From JAFAMB01 sp963775805 (GTDB taxonomy: Bacteria; Verrucomicrobiota; Verrucomicrobiia; Chthoniobacterales; JAFAMB01), in contig CAVZKG010000007.1 of assembly GCA_963775805.1 (NCBI GenBank), positions 310,001 through 374,000 of the forward strand: a stretch of 64,000 nucleotides of DNA, in the 5' to 3' direction. Below, piece by piece: positions 16,734-25,852 of this stretch. The notes below the pieces were generated by a model. That model saw nothing but the letters and a program-made list of their open reading frames with translations, had not been told where the DNA came from and ran no database searches. A program made the translations under genes and the position numbers. Numbering within the stretch: position 1 is the stretch's first letter; every line of letters begins with the position of its first letter.

Positions 16734-17732
16734 TTATGGTTCCATGTGCTTGTGCGGGACGAGATAGTTTTGCACATAGTCGGAAACGGCCTCTTCCAGA
16801 GTAAATTTTGGGCCGTGGTACCCGGTCTTTTCGAGCTTCTCAATATCGGCCTGGGTAAAGTACTGGTATTTGTCACGGATCAGTTCCGGCATTTCGATAA
16901 AGTCGATCTGAGGTGGGAGGGAGAGCGCTGCGAAAACGGCGTTTGCCAAATCGATCCAGGTGCGCGCATGCCCAGACCCGAGGTTGAATATCCCGTTTGC
17001 CGTCTGTGTTACGGCGAGATGAATAGTCATATCGACCGCATCTTTCACATAGAGAAAATCGCGCTTCTGTTCGCCGTCCTTAAATTCCGGTTTGTAGCTT
17101 TTGAAAAGACTGATTCGGCCGGTATCGGTCACCTGGGCGAAGGCTTTGTTGACCAGGCTCCGCATATCGCCTTTGTGCCATTCATTCGGTCCATAGACAT
17201 TGAAATATTTTAATCCGACGATTTTCGAAAGCAGCCCACGCTGTTTTGCGTGAAGATCAAAAAGCTGTTTTGAATAACCGTAACCGTTGAGCGGCCGCAG
17301 TGATTCGATCTTGGATTCGTCATCGTCCATGCCATTGGCTCCGTCACCGTACGTCGCGGCTGACGATGCATAAACGAACCGGGCGTTGTGCGCCGTAGCC
17401 CAATCGCAAAGGACTCTGGTGTAGCGATAATTGTTCTCCATCAAGTACCCAGCGTCGCGTTCCGTCGTGGAAGAACATGCACCGAGATGAAATACCCATC
17501 GGATCTCGCTCAGCGACGGTTTGTCCGATTCAACTGCAGTGAGGAGTTCGGCTGCAGACAGATAATCGTCGAAGAGCAACGGGGCAAGATTCCGCCATTT
17601 GTCATCCTTTCCAAGGTCGTCACAAACCAGGATATTTGGCAGACCAAGACGGTTTAAACCCCAGACCAGCGCGCTACCGATGAAGCCCGCGCCGCCGGTG
17701 ACCAAGATCCTGCCTTGTTCTAATTCATTCAC
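16734..17732 (-). CDS. hldD: ADP-L-glycero-D-manno-heptose 6-epimerase
   Basis: HldD (RfaD) converts ADP-D-glycero- to ADP-L-glycero-manno-heptose for the LPS inner core. The protein (332 residues) is an extended SDR: ILVTGGAGFIGSALVWGLN binds NADP, LGACSSTTERDAGYLMENNY is the epimerase-specific block, and YGYSKQLFD carries the catalytic Tyr and Lys (YxxxK). Later YFNVYGPNEWHKGDMRS and the FKDGEQKRDFLYVKDAV motif are strongly HldD-like. It indicates heptose-containing LPS, so the host is didermic. No other heptose genes are in the window. Confidence 0.95.
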   Translation of the reverse strand: MNELEQGRILVTGGAGFIGSALVWGLNRLGLPNILVCDDLGKDDKWRNLAPLLFDDYLSAAELLTAVESDKPSLSEIRWVFHLGACSSTTERDAGYLMENNYRYTRVLCDWATAHNARFVYASSAATYGDGANGMDDDESKIESLRPLNGYGYSKQLFDLHAKQRGLLSKIVGLKYFNVYGPNEWHKGDMRSLVNKAFAQVTDTGRISLFKSYKPEFKDGEQKRDFLYVKDAVDMTIHLAVTQTANGIFNLGSGHARTWIDLANAVFAALSLPPQIDFIEMPELIRDKYQYFTQADIEKLEKTGYHGPKFTLEEAVSDYVQNYLVPHKHMEP

Positions 17733-17786
17733 AATTTGAATTCTCCAACTGATCGACGTTGATTGCGCAATAAATAAAGAGTCTGA

Positions 17787-18233
17787 ATGCTAACGCGCCA
17801 GAGAAAGTTTTTGTTATTCGGGGGGATATTCTCTCTTGGTTTAGCCATGGGAATCGCGTTGGTCATCTTCTTCCAGGCAAAGCCACAGCCTGAACCGGAC
17901 ACATCCAAGCTGAAGGATTTGCTACACAACACCGCGCAAAAAGAGATGGGCCTACCGCCTCTTGCCGATGCGGAAGTTGAGTTAACGATCGAACGAGGAA
18001 AACTGGACGAAGAGATCGAAAGAATTAAGGCGCTGGCGGCAAAGTTCGGCGGGACGGCGGTAGAGGGAACAGGGGATGAGGCAGGCACAGATGTACTTGC
18101 GGAGATTGCGCCTCAATTCAAGGATCAATTCATGGAGGCGTTGAAACACCCTGAGAAACAACCCGCTATCGGAATGAAAGCGCAGAACAGTCAGACGGCT
18201 TTGGTCCAGGTCCGCTTGAATTTTCAGAGTTAG
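17787..18233 (+). CDS. membrane-anchored hypothetical protein
   Basis: The protein (148 residues) has one N-terminal transmembrane segment (residues 8-29, LFGGIFSLGLAMGIALVIFF) after a short basic head, so it is an inner-membrane protein facing the periplasm. The rest is soluble, with a charged helical region LTIERGKLDEEIERIKALAAKFGGTAVEG and a C-terminal AxVQVRLNF strand, reminiscent of small anti-sigma-like or DUF4349-type folds, though no family can be named. It lies 13 bp before the nucleosidase gene and probably shares its operon. Confidence 0.6.
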   Translation: MLTRQRKFLLFGGIFSLGLAMGIALVIFFQAKPQPEPDTSKLKDLLHNTAQKEMGLPPLADAEVELTIERGKLDEEIERIKALAAKFGGTAVEGTGDEAGTDVLAEIAPQFKDQFMEALKHPEKQPAIGMKAQNSQTALVQVRLNFQS

Positions 18234-18246
18234 ATATTTCCGGATT

Positions 18247-18891
18247 GTGACAAAAATTCTCGTGACATTCGCGCTCCGACAAGAGGGGATCTCGTTTGAG
18301 CGAAGTCTGAGTCGGCGTATCACGGAAGGTGGGATGACGGCGGGTCGTCTTGCGGGTTGCGAGGTCGGAATTACTTGGCTCGGGATGCGTCTGAGCAATC
18401 GCAAAGAGTTCGAAGCGGTTGTGACGAGATATCAGCCGGGTATCGTCGTCAACTCCGGGTTCGCCGGCGCTATCCGAGCGCTATTAGAACCTGGCGATTT
18501 GCTTTTAGCCGAGAACTTCAGTTCGCCTGAAAATGTGAACCGTCTCAGGACGACGTCGCTATTTGACGCACGAGGGGCGTTCACGTGTGTCAACGAAGTT
18601 GCAGGGCCAGCGGACAAATTGCGAATCAGCTTGGAGGGCAACATTCTGGCGGTCGATATCGAGTCCGCGCGATGTGCGGCGATCTGTCGAGAGCGTGCTG
18701 TGCCGTACGTCACGGCCAGGATGGTCTCGGATCGGCGCGACGAAGAGATTCCAGGCATCTTTGTTGGCAAAGGTTTGAGGCAGACGAGGGATATTTCCGA
18801 CGCGATCGGGTTCGCAAGCCGCATGATTCAGTTGCGTCCGCGGTTGGCAGATCGCCTCACGAAGTTGATCGATATCCTCGGTCGTGATTAA
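18247..18891 (+). CDS. nucleoside phosphorylase superfamily protein (MTA/SAH nucleosidase-like)
   Basis: A GTG start gives 214 residues. Motifs follow the PNP/UDP fold: VTFALRQEGISFE at the N-terminus, VVNSGFAGAIRALLEPGDLLLAE for substrate binding, and AVDIESARCAAICRERAVPYVTARMVSD, where VDIES is the VDMES-like catalytic region. Related proteins cleave methylthioadenosine/SAH, or act in hopanoid synthesis (HpnG adenosylhopane phosphorylase). The short length and divergent motifs fit the HpnG-like branch, but the substrate is uncertain. Confidence 0.75.
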   Translation: MTKILVTFALRQEGISFERSLSRRITEGGMTAGRLAGCEVGITWLGMRLSNRKEFEAVVTRYQPGIVVNSGFAGAIRALLEPGDLLLAENFSSPENVNRLRTTSLFDARGAFTCVNEVAGPADKLRISLEGNILAVDIESARCAAICRERAVPYVTARMVSDRRDEEIPGIFVGKGLRQTRDISDAIGFASRMIQLRPRLADRLTKLIDILGRD

Positions 18892-18960
18892 GATTGCCCC
18901 TTTGTTAATGAATTCGGCCGGCTAGCGAGTGGCATTCTGGCAAGCAACGCTTGCATAAGG

Positions 18961-19896
18961 TCAGGTTACAACTTCGCGTAGCCCGCGGATGTCACGAATG
19001 GGAGGAACTCCGAAGTGCCGCTTGTACTCGCGGCTGAACTGAGACTGGTCGTCGTAGCCAACCTGGAAGCCGGCTTCGCCGGCGTCCAAGCTTTCAGTCA
19101 GCATCAACCTCCGCGCTTCCTGTAGACGCAATTGCTTCTGGAACTGAAGTGGACTCATCGCCGTGACGGCCTTGAAGTGAGCATGAAACCCCGAGACACT
19201 CATGCCGATCTCTTTTGCGACATCTCCGATGCGCAAGGGCTTGGCGAACTCTTCCCGCAGTTTGTTCACCGCACGAACCATGCGATGCGCGTGACCGCCA
19301 ACTGTGGCGAGATGGCGCATGCGGTGTCCTTGTTTGCCGGTCAGCAAGCGACAGATAATTTCCCGAATAACCAGAGGCCCGATCAACCGATATTGCTCCT
19401 GCGATTCGAGGAGGCGCACGAGGCGTACGCACGCATTAAGTAGGTCGCGGTCCAATGCGCTCACGGCGATTGCCTTCACGCTACTATCGTTCTGCCGCTG
19501 CACCATTCCTGACTCCACCATAGTCGACGTCACGACAGCAGGATTCAGGACCAAGACCAAGCCCAAATACGGCTCATTGGGCGATGCGACATCGATCTGA
19601 GTAACGGTGGGCAGACCGACAGTATTGATCAGATAACTGTTGGGATCATACCGGAAGCGATCTTCCCCGAGCATGACGTGTTTGGCTCCCTGCGCGATGA
19701 CGCAAAAGCAGGAGTCGGATACACCAAACATCGGCGGCATGGAAGCCGAGTGCCGGTTGAGGACAAGACCGGGCTGAACCTCGCCACGTCCATCACGCGG
19801 CAGTGCTGTGCTGATTGCCTCAGCTAGTTCTTGCCGCTCAATCTCCAACCAGTCCAAGGACTGGGGAACTCGCGGGGTTGCTTTGCGCTTCGACAT
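18961..19896 (-). CDS. AraC family transcriptional regulator
   Basis: From ATG 19896 the protein is 311 residues. The N-terminal AraC_N domain has GLVLNRHSASMPPMFGVSDSCFCVIAQG and LINTVGLPTVTQ. The C-terminal double HTH has PLRIGDVAKEIGMSVSGFHAHFKAVTAMSPLQFQKQLRLQEARRLM and VGYDDQSQFSREYKRHFG. This subtype usually activates an adjacent oxidoreductase or transporter operon. Here it is divergent from a short secreted ORF that looks truncated, so the original target may be lost. Upstream in-frame codons to 19965 are probably not translated. Confidence 0.9.
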   Translation of the reverse strand: MSKRKATPRVPQSLDWLEIERQELAEAISTALPRDGRGEVQPGLVLNRHSASMPPMFGVSDSCFCVIAQGAKHVMLGEDRFRYDPNSYLINTVGLPTVTQIDVASPNEPYLGLVLVLNPAVVTSTMVESGMVQRQNDSSVKAIAVSALDRDLLNACVRLVRLLESQEQYRLIGPLVIREIICRLLTGKQGHRMRHLATVGGHAHRMVRAVNKLREEFAKPLRIGDVAKEIGMSVSGFHAHFKAVTAMSPLQFQKQLRLQEARRLMLTESLDAGEAGFQVGYDDQSQFSREYKRHFGVPPIRDIRGLREVVT

Positions 19897-19940
19897 GGCC
19901 TCGCTCAAGTCCTGAACGGTTACATGAAAGGAAAATAGAT

Positions 19941-20273
19941 ATGGAAAATCACAAACTCGGAACAAGTAATAGGGAAATCTCGATCACCAACGGGAGCGCA
20001 AAACAGACTCGCGTCGAACGAACTCGAGCCCGCTGGTCGTTCATTCTGATCTTGCTGGGAATGCTCTGCCTTGGAGCTGGGTTCGCTCAAGCTGACGATG
20101 ATGCTGCGCGTCCTGTCAAAAACCTTGAGGAGGCCGATGGACAGATCCATTGGCCCGACGAGATGACGCCGAAGAATGCCGATGCGTTCGTCCACAACCA
20201 GATTTTCATCAAGGCGCCTGCCTGGTGGTTGTCGGCACTCAAGGTCCGCTCGGAGAATGTCGTAAAGGACTAA
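19941..20273 (+). pseudogene. truncated secreted SRPBCC-like protein
   Basis: An ORF of 110 residues starts at ATG 19941, with AAAGGAAAA just upstream as ribosome binding site. It has a signal anchor (WSFILILLGMLCLGAGFA) and then DGQIHWPDEMTPKNADAFVHNQIFIKAPA. The last part looks like the first strand of a SRPBCC/polyketide-cyclase fold (xNxIxIxAPxxxVW), but the frame stops about 18 residues later in unrelated sequence. It seems to be a gene cut short by a frameshift or deletion. It could instead be a genuine small secreted protein. It is divergent from the AraC regulator. Confidence 0.5.
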
Positions 20274-20404
20274 ATGATCCTTCAATTCGGGGCCGGCGCG
20301 GGCAAGGGCCTGCACCGGCTGCCGGCGGACTCCTTTGCATACCCTACTTTCCTTGAACTCCCGATTTTCGATTTCTTGATCCTATCGATGCGCCCACATC
20401 AGCC

Positions 20405-22681
20405 TTATTGCGGGCTGGGGGGCGTCGGTGAAGGATGCTTTTCTCGGTTCTTCGCTTCTTCCTGTTCTTTCTTCCGTTCGGAAACTGGGTGCTCGCGCTC
20501 CTGCGAATGTTGCTGAGCGGCCTGTTGAGCTTTCTGAGCTTGCTCCTGTTTTTCTGCGGCCTGAGCTTTTGCGGCTTCAGCCTGCTGCTGAGCAGTCTGC
20601 TGAGCTTTTTGAGCCTGTTCCTGTTTTTCTGCAGCTTGAGCTTTTGCGGCTTCAGCCTGCTGTTGAGCGGCCTGTTGAGCTTTCTGAGTCTGCTCCTGTC
20701 TTTCCGCGGCCTGAGCTTTTGCGGCTTCAGCCTGCTGCTGAGCAGTCTGCTGAGCTTTTTGAGCCTGTTCCTGTTTTTCTGCAGCTTGAGCTTTTGCGGC
20801 TTCAGCCTGCTGTTGAGCGGCCTGTTGGGATTTCTGAGCCTGCTCCTGTTTTTCTGCGGCCTGGGCTTTTGCGGCTTCAGCCTGTTGCTGAGCGGCCTGT
20901 TGGGATTTCTGAGCCTGCTCCTGTTTTTCTGCGGCCTGAGCTTTTGCGGCTTCAGCCTGTTGTAGAGCGGCCTGTTGAGCTTTCTGAGTCTGCTCCTGTT
21001 TTTCTGCGGCCTGGGCTTTTACGGCTTCGGCCTGCTGCTGAGCGGCCTGTTGAGCTTTCTGAGCTTGCTCCTGTTTTTCTGCGGCCTGAGCTTTTGCGGC
21101 TTCAGCCTGTTGTTGAGCGGCCTGTTGAGCTTTCTGAGTCTGCTCCTGTTTTTCCGCGGCCTGAGCTTTTGCGGCTTCAGCCTGCTGCTGAGCAGTCTGC
21201 TGAGCTTTTTGAGCCTGTTCCTGCTTTGCAGCCGGGTTCTTGGCTTGATCAACTGGTGCCGGCGAAGTTGCGGCGTTAGTTTGGGTGGGGAAGGGGCCTG
21301 TGCCTTGGGCTATCGCGCTATTTTGCTGTTCCAAAACCTGTTTTTGTTTTTCTAATGCGGCTTTCTGAGATTCGATCTCGGCGCGTTGTGCAGTTATTTT
21401 GTCGGTAGGCGGTGCCTGACCCGGCTGATTTTTGGCATTTGGCGTATTCGCTGGAACAGCGGCAATCAATGTCTTGGGCGGCGCCACCGGCTTTGCGGAC
21501 AACGCTTTTGGTACGGGAGGCGCCTGAGCTTGAATGGTTTGTTTCAACTGCTGCGCTTTCCCCGGATCTATATTCTGCCAGCCTCGTTCGACCGCGGTAT
21601 TCTGAATTTGACGGGTTACCTGCGGTGCTGCTTTTGCTCTGTTCTGGAGCAGAGCGGGTGGCGCTACCACTTGAATCTGACTACCAGAAATGGTCGTGGC
21701 GAACGGTGCGGCTGCCGTCGTTCGGGACTGATAGTCAACTTTATAAATTTGAAGCCGATTGTTGTTGATACGGTTTAGCTGCTCGAGCTGAGGGCCTGAA
21801 TTGACGACTACCTTTTCGTTATAGGTGATGTTGGTAATGTTTTTTGTCTGGGTGATGATCGAAATATTTTCCTGTTGCGATAGGACGACATCGCGGTAAT
21901 CCGGTCGGCCGAAATCTGTGCCACGCACGAAGAGATAGGCGGCTGGACCAATCCCATAATAGTTGTCGGACCATCCCTGCACGCCAGCTGGTTGGTCGTC
22001 TCCGCATTCCGGAGGAAGGGGTGCCCATCCGACATAAGCATCCTGGTCGCTTTGGCGCCACGAAACCCATGCCGGTGCCCATCTTTTCCCCGGAACCCAG
22101 ATCCATCCGACGCCCCGGAACTGGATCCACCGCCCGTAATGGTAGGTCGCCCATCCAAAATGTTCGTTCGAGATCCATGTGTACCCACGGTCGGTGTAAG
22201 CCCAGTGACCATCGGAGTAGGGGCGCCAATTTTGCTGTTGCGCAGCATTCGGCTGGAACACGTACCCATAGGTTTCGTCGTTGTACCATCTGCCATCCGA
22301 TTCCAGGCGACTGTAAAACAAGTCGTATGTATTAGCGGTTTCTTGGTCGGTTACTCCTTGAACTGCCTCCGCTTGCTGGTCGTTGAGATCCGCGTTCGAG
22401 GGGGTGGTGGAGGGCGTTTCAGAGGGGTGAGAGGCCTGAAGTTTTTCGCTCTCTACGCTCTTTTTTTCCGCTTCCAGCGCTGCGCGGTCTGCTGCAAGCT
22501 TCGCCTTTTCTGCGTCGAGTTGGAGTTGTTTCTCCTGTTGGTCAATCTGCTGGATCTTATCGTTCAGCGCCTGGAGCTGGCTGGAGTTATCGGGGACTGG
22601 TTGCCGGTTACAGGCACCGAATATCAATGAGGTTGCGAGAAATAAGATCGGCGAAAATGTTTGTTTAGTGGTCAGCTGCAC
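20405..22681 (-). CDS. DUF6600-type lipoprotein with 25-residue tandem repeats
   Basis: The protein (758 residues) has a lipoprotein signal (LIFGAC, Cys24) and a short coiled coil (residues 32-84). A Trp/Tyr-rich DUF6600 region at about 118-270 has YSRLESDGRWYNDETYGYVFQP, repeated GxWxYTDRGYTW and VGWAPLPPE. A Pro/Gln linker follows. The C-terminal third (486-724) is nine full and one partial copy of a 25-residue unit, consensus KQEQAQKAQQAAQQQAEAAK plus AQAAE, predicted to form a long charged helix. It probably spans or coats the periplasmic face of the outer membrane. Function unknown. Confidence 0.85.
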   Translation of the reverse strand: MQLTTKQTFSPILFLATSLIFGACNRQPVPDNSSQLQALNDKIQQIDQQEKQLQLDAEKAKLAADRAALEAEKKSVESEKLQASHPSETPSTTPSNADLNDQQAEAVQGVTDQETANTYDLFYSRLESDGRWYNDETYGYVFQPNAAQQQNWRPYSDGHWAYTDRGYTWISNEHFGWATYHYGRWIQFRGVGWIWVPGKRWAPAWVSWRQSDQDAYVGWAPLPPECGDDQPAGVQGWSDNYYGIGPAAYLFVRGTDFGRPDYRDVVLSQQENISIITQTKNITNITYNEKVVVNSGPQLEQLNRINNNRLQIYKVDYQSRTTAAAPFATTISGSQIQVVAPPALLQNRAKAAPQVTRQIQNTAVERGWQNIDPGKAQQLKQTIQAQAPPVPKALSAKPVAPPKTLIAAVPANTPNAKNQPGQAPPTDKITAQRAEIESQKAALEKQKQVLEQQNSAIAQGTGPFPTQTNAATSPAPVDQAKNPAAKQEQAQKAQQTAQQQAEAAKAQAAEKQEQTQKAQQAAQQQAEAAKAQAAEKQEQAQKAQQAAQQQAEAVKAQAAEKQEQTQKAQQAALQQAEAAKAQAAEKQEQAQKSQQAAQQQAEAAKAQAAEKQEQAQKSQQAAQQQAEAAKAQAAEKQEQAQKAQQTAQQQAEAAKAQAAERQEQTQKAQQAAQQQAEAAKAQAAEKQEQAQKAQQTAQQQAEAAKAQAAEKQEQAQKAQQAAQQHSQEREHPVSERKKEQEEAKNREKHPSPTPPSPQ
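20510..21226. repeat. 75-bp coding tandem repeat (9.6 copies)
   Basis: The repeat encodes the 25-residue helical units of the DUF6600-type lipoprotein. Copies differ at only a few positions (A/T, K/S, E/V exchanges). The near-identity at DNA level makes copy number changes by slippage or recombination likely. All three antisense frames stay partly open through it, which produces long spurious ORFs on the plus strand. Confidence 0.95.
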
Positions 22682-22803
22682 GAAGGTTGGACCGTTCGGT
22701 ATCGTGCATTATTCAACCTGTGAACGATTAGCCTGAATATTGCCCCTATGCGGCATATGGGCCGATGCGGCGAATGGGACTGCTAAAATGAACAGTATTG
22801 CGG

Positions 22804-23796
22804 TTAGTCCTCTTCCGAACGCAGATCCCGGCTGATCAATCGCTCCATTGCATCTGCGGGTGCAGCGTTTTCGTACAAAATCGAATAGACTTCGTCGATG
22901 ATTGGAGTCGAAACGGAGTGTTGCTTCGCACAATCTGTTGCGCTCCGGGCGGTTGGAACGCCTTCGGCCACCATCTGCATCGAGTGCTGAATCGCATCGA
23001 GGAGTTCTCCTTGGCCGATGCGTTCTCCAAGGCGACGATTCCTGCTGTGGCGGCTGAAGCATGTCACAATGAGGTCGCCGGCTCCGCTGAGTCCCTGAAA
23101 GGTTGCACGTTTGCCTCCAAGCGCGGTGCCGAGCCGGGACATCTCGGCGAGGGAACGAGTCACCAATGCCGCTTTTGAGTTGTCTCCAAGTCCCAGGCCA
23201 TCGGCGATTCCGGCAGCGATCGCGAAGATATTTTTGAGTGCCCCTCCGAGTTCAACGCCGACAATATCCGAGCTTGTGTATGCTCTGAATGATCTCGTCG
23301 AAATGATTCGTTGAAGGTGTTTTCCAGTCTCCTCCGAGATTGCCCCGATCACCGTTGCCGTTGGTATAAATCGGGCAACCTCTGAGGCATGGTTCGGACC
23401 GGATAAGACCGCGATCGGGTTTTCAGGAAATGTTTCGCTGAGCACTTCGCTCATCCGCAGCCCGGTGCGGTGCTCGATCCCTTTGACCGCGGATATCAGG
23501 ATTGCAGTGGATCGGACAAGGCCTGTCGTGGCAAGTTCGCACGCGACCTGGCGCAATGAAACAGAAGGGGTGACAAACAGCAGTGTATCGGCCGCCGCTA
23601 CGTCCGGCAGGCTGTTTGTAATGACGACCGATTTTGGAATTTGTATGCCGGGCAGATAGACGTGATTGACGCGTTCGCGGTCCAGGCTCTTGCTCAATTC
23701 TGGGCGGTGCACCCACAGATTTACGGCGTGTCCATTACGCGCGATAAGCGTAGCCAGAGCGGTGCCCCAGCCGCCGGCGCCGATGATTGAAATCAT
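22804..23796 (-). CDS. gpsA: NAD(P)-dependent glycerol-3-phosphate dehydrogenase
   Basis: GpsA reduces dihydroxyacetone phosphate to sn-glycerol-3-phosphate for phospholipids. The protein (330 residues) starts MISIIGAGGWGTALATLIARNGH (NAD-binding glycine motif). It contains ISAVKGIEHRTGLRMSEVL, the catalytic Lys block VGVELGGALKNIFAIAAGIADGLGLGDN, and GLSGAGDLIVTCFSRHSRNRRLG. A longer frame to 24039 runs back inside plsY and is rejected. The start is 3 bp after the plsY stop, so plsY and gpsA form one operon supplying and using glycerol-3-phosphate. Confidence 0.97.
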   Translation of the reverse strand: MISIIGAGGWGTALATLIARNGHAVNLWVHRPELSKSLDRERVNHVYLPGIQIPKSVVITNSLPDVAAADTLLFVTPSVSLRQVACELATTGLVRSTAILISAVKGIEHRTGLRMSEVLSETFPENPIAVLSGPNHASEVARFIPTATVIGAISEETGKHLQRIISTRSFRAYTSSDIVGVELGGALKNIFAIAAGIADGLGLGDNSKAALVTRSLAEMSRLGTALGGKRATFQGLSGAGDLIVTCFSRHSRNRRLGERIGQGELLDAIQHSMQMVAEGVPTARSATDCAKQHSVSTPIIDEVYSILYENAAPADAMERLISRDLRSEED

Positions 23797-23798
23797 GT

Positions 23799-24416
23799 TC
23801 ACTTCTTCCCAAAACGGGATTCCGTCCCATTCAATAGGCGCACAATGTTCGTTTGGTGCCGCCAGATTGCCAACGCGGCGATGAGAAGCGAAAAACCAAA
23901 AAGCACCCAAAACTCGGTCCCGCTCTTCGCAACGATCAGGAACACCGCAATCGGCAGCGCGACGGCCGCGCAAATCGATGCAAGTGAGACATATTTGCCA
24001 ATATAAAACACGACAACCCATGCCAGCGCCACACAGCAAACCACGATGATCGGGAATAGTGCGAAGACAACGCCGCCTGAGGTGGCTATACCTTTGCCGC
24101 CCTTGAACCCGAGCCAGATCGTGTAGTTATGGCCGAGGATGCAAGCGATCGCCGCTAGGACACTGCCCAGAACCGGGCTTAGAGCGAAATGTGCGGCAAT
24201 CAATGCGCCTAGCTTTACTGAAAGAAACCCTTTCGAAGAGTCGCATAGAAACACGAGATAGCCCCATTTCTTGCCCATAACCCGCAGAACATTCGTTGCG
24301 CCGATGTTCCGGCTCCCATGTTGACGAATGTCGATCCCCTGGCTGCGGGCTACGAGATACCCGCTTGGGATTGAACCAATAAAGTAACTAACGATAGCGA
24401 TTAGCAACCAGATCAT
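23799..24416 (-). CDS. plsY: acyl-phosphate:glycerol-3-phosphate acyltransferase
   Basis: PlsY transfers an acyl group from acyl-phosphate to glycerol-3-phosphate in the inner membrane, making lysophosphatidate. The protein (205 residues) has about five transmembrane segments and the three PlsY motifs: GSIPSGYLVAR, SRNIGATNVLRVMGKKWG and GHNYTIWLGFKGGKGIATSGG. It is immediately upstream of gpsA on the same strand, which makes the substrate. PlsX is not in the window. Confidence 0.97.
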   Translation of the reverse strand: MIWLLIAIVSYFIGSIPSGYLVARSQGIDIRQHGSRNIGATNVLRVMGKKWGYLVFLCDSSKGFLSVKLGALIAAHFALSPVLGSVLAAIACILGHNYTIWLGFKGGKGIATSGGVVFALFPIIVVCCVALAWVVVFYIGKYVSLASICAAVALPIAVFLIVAKSGTEFWVLFGFSLLIAALAIWRHQTNIVRLLNGTESRFGKK

Positions 24417-24595
24417 AGTGGGTATTCACGATTTACAGGGAGGAATCTATCCTTATTTATCGGGAGCCATTTGACTGGCTCAGACTCTCCGACAAACACT
24501 GGGGCCGGGAAAGCCGACGGTCTAGAAGTTTTCATTTTCCTATCGAGGAAATTCACTTTCAGAAACTCTATTCGTTTGCGATGATGAAATGTCGC

Positions 24596-25087
24596 ATGCA
24601 TGAATTGACGCGGATAGAACCGGCTACGATTGAGGACCTTCCGTCGCTTGCGGAGCTGCTGATGGACCTCTTTACGAACGAAAGCGACTTCAGGCCGGAT
24701 TACAACAACCAGATGCGAGGTCTGCGCCTGATTCTGGAACAGCCGAGTCGTGGCCGGATATTTGTGCTTCGAAGCGCCAATCAGCTAATAGGGATGATTA
24801 ATCTCCTATTTACCATCAGCACCGCGGAAGGTGGTTTTGTGATCGTTCTGGAGGATCTAATTATCTCCAAAAGCTTTCGCGGACAGGGGATGGGGAGCGA
24901 GCTTTTGCGGTACGCGCTTGATTATGTCAGGCAAAAAGGCTTCTTGCGAATCACTCTTCTAACAGACCGGATTAGCGCGGGATCGCTTTCGTTTTTTGAG
25001 AAGCACGGATTCCAGCGTTCGGATATGGTTCCGATGCGCGTGTACCTTGGTGCGGCTGCTGATCTACGCTCGCCGCGCGCGCAGTAA
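24596..25087 (+). CDS. GNAT family N-acetyltransferase
   Basis: The protein (163 residues) has the GNAT acetyl-CoA fold: RIEPATIEDLPSLAELL at the start, VIVLEDLIISKSFRGQGMGSELLRYALDYVRQKGF as motif A (Q/RxxGxG/A), then LLTDRISAGSLSFFEKHGFQRSDM as motif B. The substrate cannot be inferred. Three in-frame ATGs (24581, 24584, 24596) compete; the last gives the usual family start. It is 5 bp upstream of larB, so probably co-transcribed. Confidence 0.85.
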   Translation: MHELTRIEPATIEDLPSLAELLMDLFTNESDFRPDYNNQMRGLRLILEQPSRGRIFVLRSANQLIGMINLLFTISTAEGGFVIVLEDLIISKSFRGQGMGSELLRYALDYVRQKGFLRITLLTDRISAGSLSFFEKHGFQRSDMVPMRVYLGAAADLRSPRAQ

Positions 25088-25092
25088 TCGTT

Positions 25093-25761
25093 ATGGCCGG
25101 TTTTATCGACCTGGATTTTGCCAAAGTTGACGTGGATCGTTTGAAACGGAGAGGGTTTCCTGAGGCGGTTTTTGCCGAGGGCAAAACTGCGCAACATCTC
25201 AAGGAGATCCTGACTGCACTCGCGGACAGGAACGGGGTCGCTTTGGCAACGCGAGCCACGCGCGAACAATACGACAAAGTCGTCGAAGCAATCCCTGACG
25301 CTCGATTCGAAGCAACCGGTCGCTGCATTGTGATCGAACGAAAACCTTTGCAACGGTTGTCTGGGAAGGTCGCAGTGGTGAGTGCAGGTACCACAGATCG
25401 ACCGGTTGTCGAGGAAGCGCGCGTAACGCTTGAGCTGTTTGGCAACAAGGTCGAGGTGATCGAGGACGTGGGTGTTGCGGGTATCCACCGGACTCTCGCT
25501 GCTCGTGATCGGCTTGAGGAATGTTCTGTTGTGATTGTTGTCGCCGGAATGGAAGGCGCGTTGCCAAGTGTCATCGCGGGTCTTATTAGCGCGCCGGTGA
25601 TCGCAGTCCCCACAAGTGTCGGTTACGGCGCGAGCTTTGGCGGAATCTCGGCACTTCTTGGGATGCTGAACAGTTGCGCCAGCGGTGTGACCGTCGTCAA
25701 TATTGACAATGGGTTTGGCGCGGCCTATGCCGCGTCGCTGATTCAGGCCAGAGTACGGTGA
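25093..25761 (+). CDS. larB: pyridinium-3,5-biscarboxylic acid mononucleotide synthase LarB
   Basis: LarB carboxylates nicotinic acid adenine dinucleotide and releases AMP, the first step in making the nickel-pincer nucleotide cofactor of lactate racemase. Motifs seen are KRRGFPEAVFAEGKT near the start and a PurE/AIR-carboxylase-like core: VAVVSAGTTDRPVVEEA, VVIVVAGMEGALPSVIAGL, APVIAVPTSVGYGASFGGISALL, and SGVTVVNIDNGFGAAYAA. Length 222 is slightly short of the typical 240-250. LarC and LarE are not in this window. Confidence 0.9.
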   Translation: MAGFIDLDFAKVDVDRLKRRGFPEAVFAEGKTAQHLKEILTALADRNGVALATRATREQYDKVVEAIPDARFEATGRCIVIERKPLQRLSGKVAVVSAGTTDRPVVEEARVTLELFGNKVEVIEDVGVAGIHRTLAARDRLEECSVVIVVAGMEGALPSVIAGLISAPVIAVPTSVGYGASFGGISALLGMLNSCASGVTVVNIDNGFGAAYAASLIQARVR

Positions 25762-25852
25762 GTTCTTAAGCGCCAAAGGCACGAGGAGGTTTTAGTCTGG
25801 AGCAAAGTGAAGCTGAGCCCCAGGTAATCCTTAGTTTCGTGTCAATCGACTG

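Noticed and set aside
20510..21226. CRISPR array
   Set aside because: The regular repeat is contiguous and coding, without unique spacers.
20428..21355. Long plus-strand ORFs with repeating hydrophobic segments across the lipoprotein repeat
   Set aside because: They are antisense translations of the 75-bp coding repeat. The minus-strand frame has a signal peptide and recognisable domains.
23797..24039. N-terminal extension of gpsA (about 81 residues)
   Set aside because: The extension overlaps plsY in another frame, and the NAD-binding motif starts at ATG 23796.
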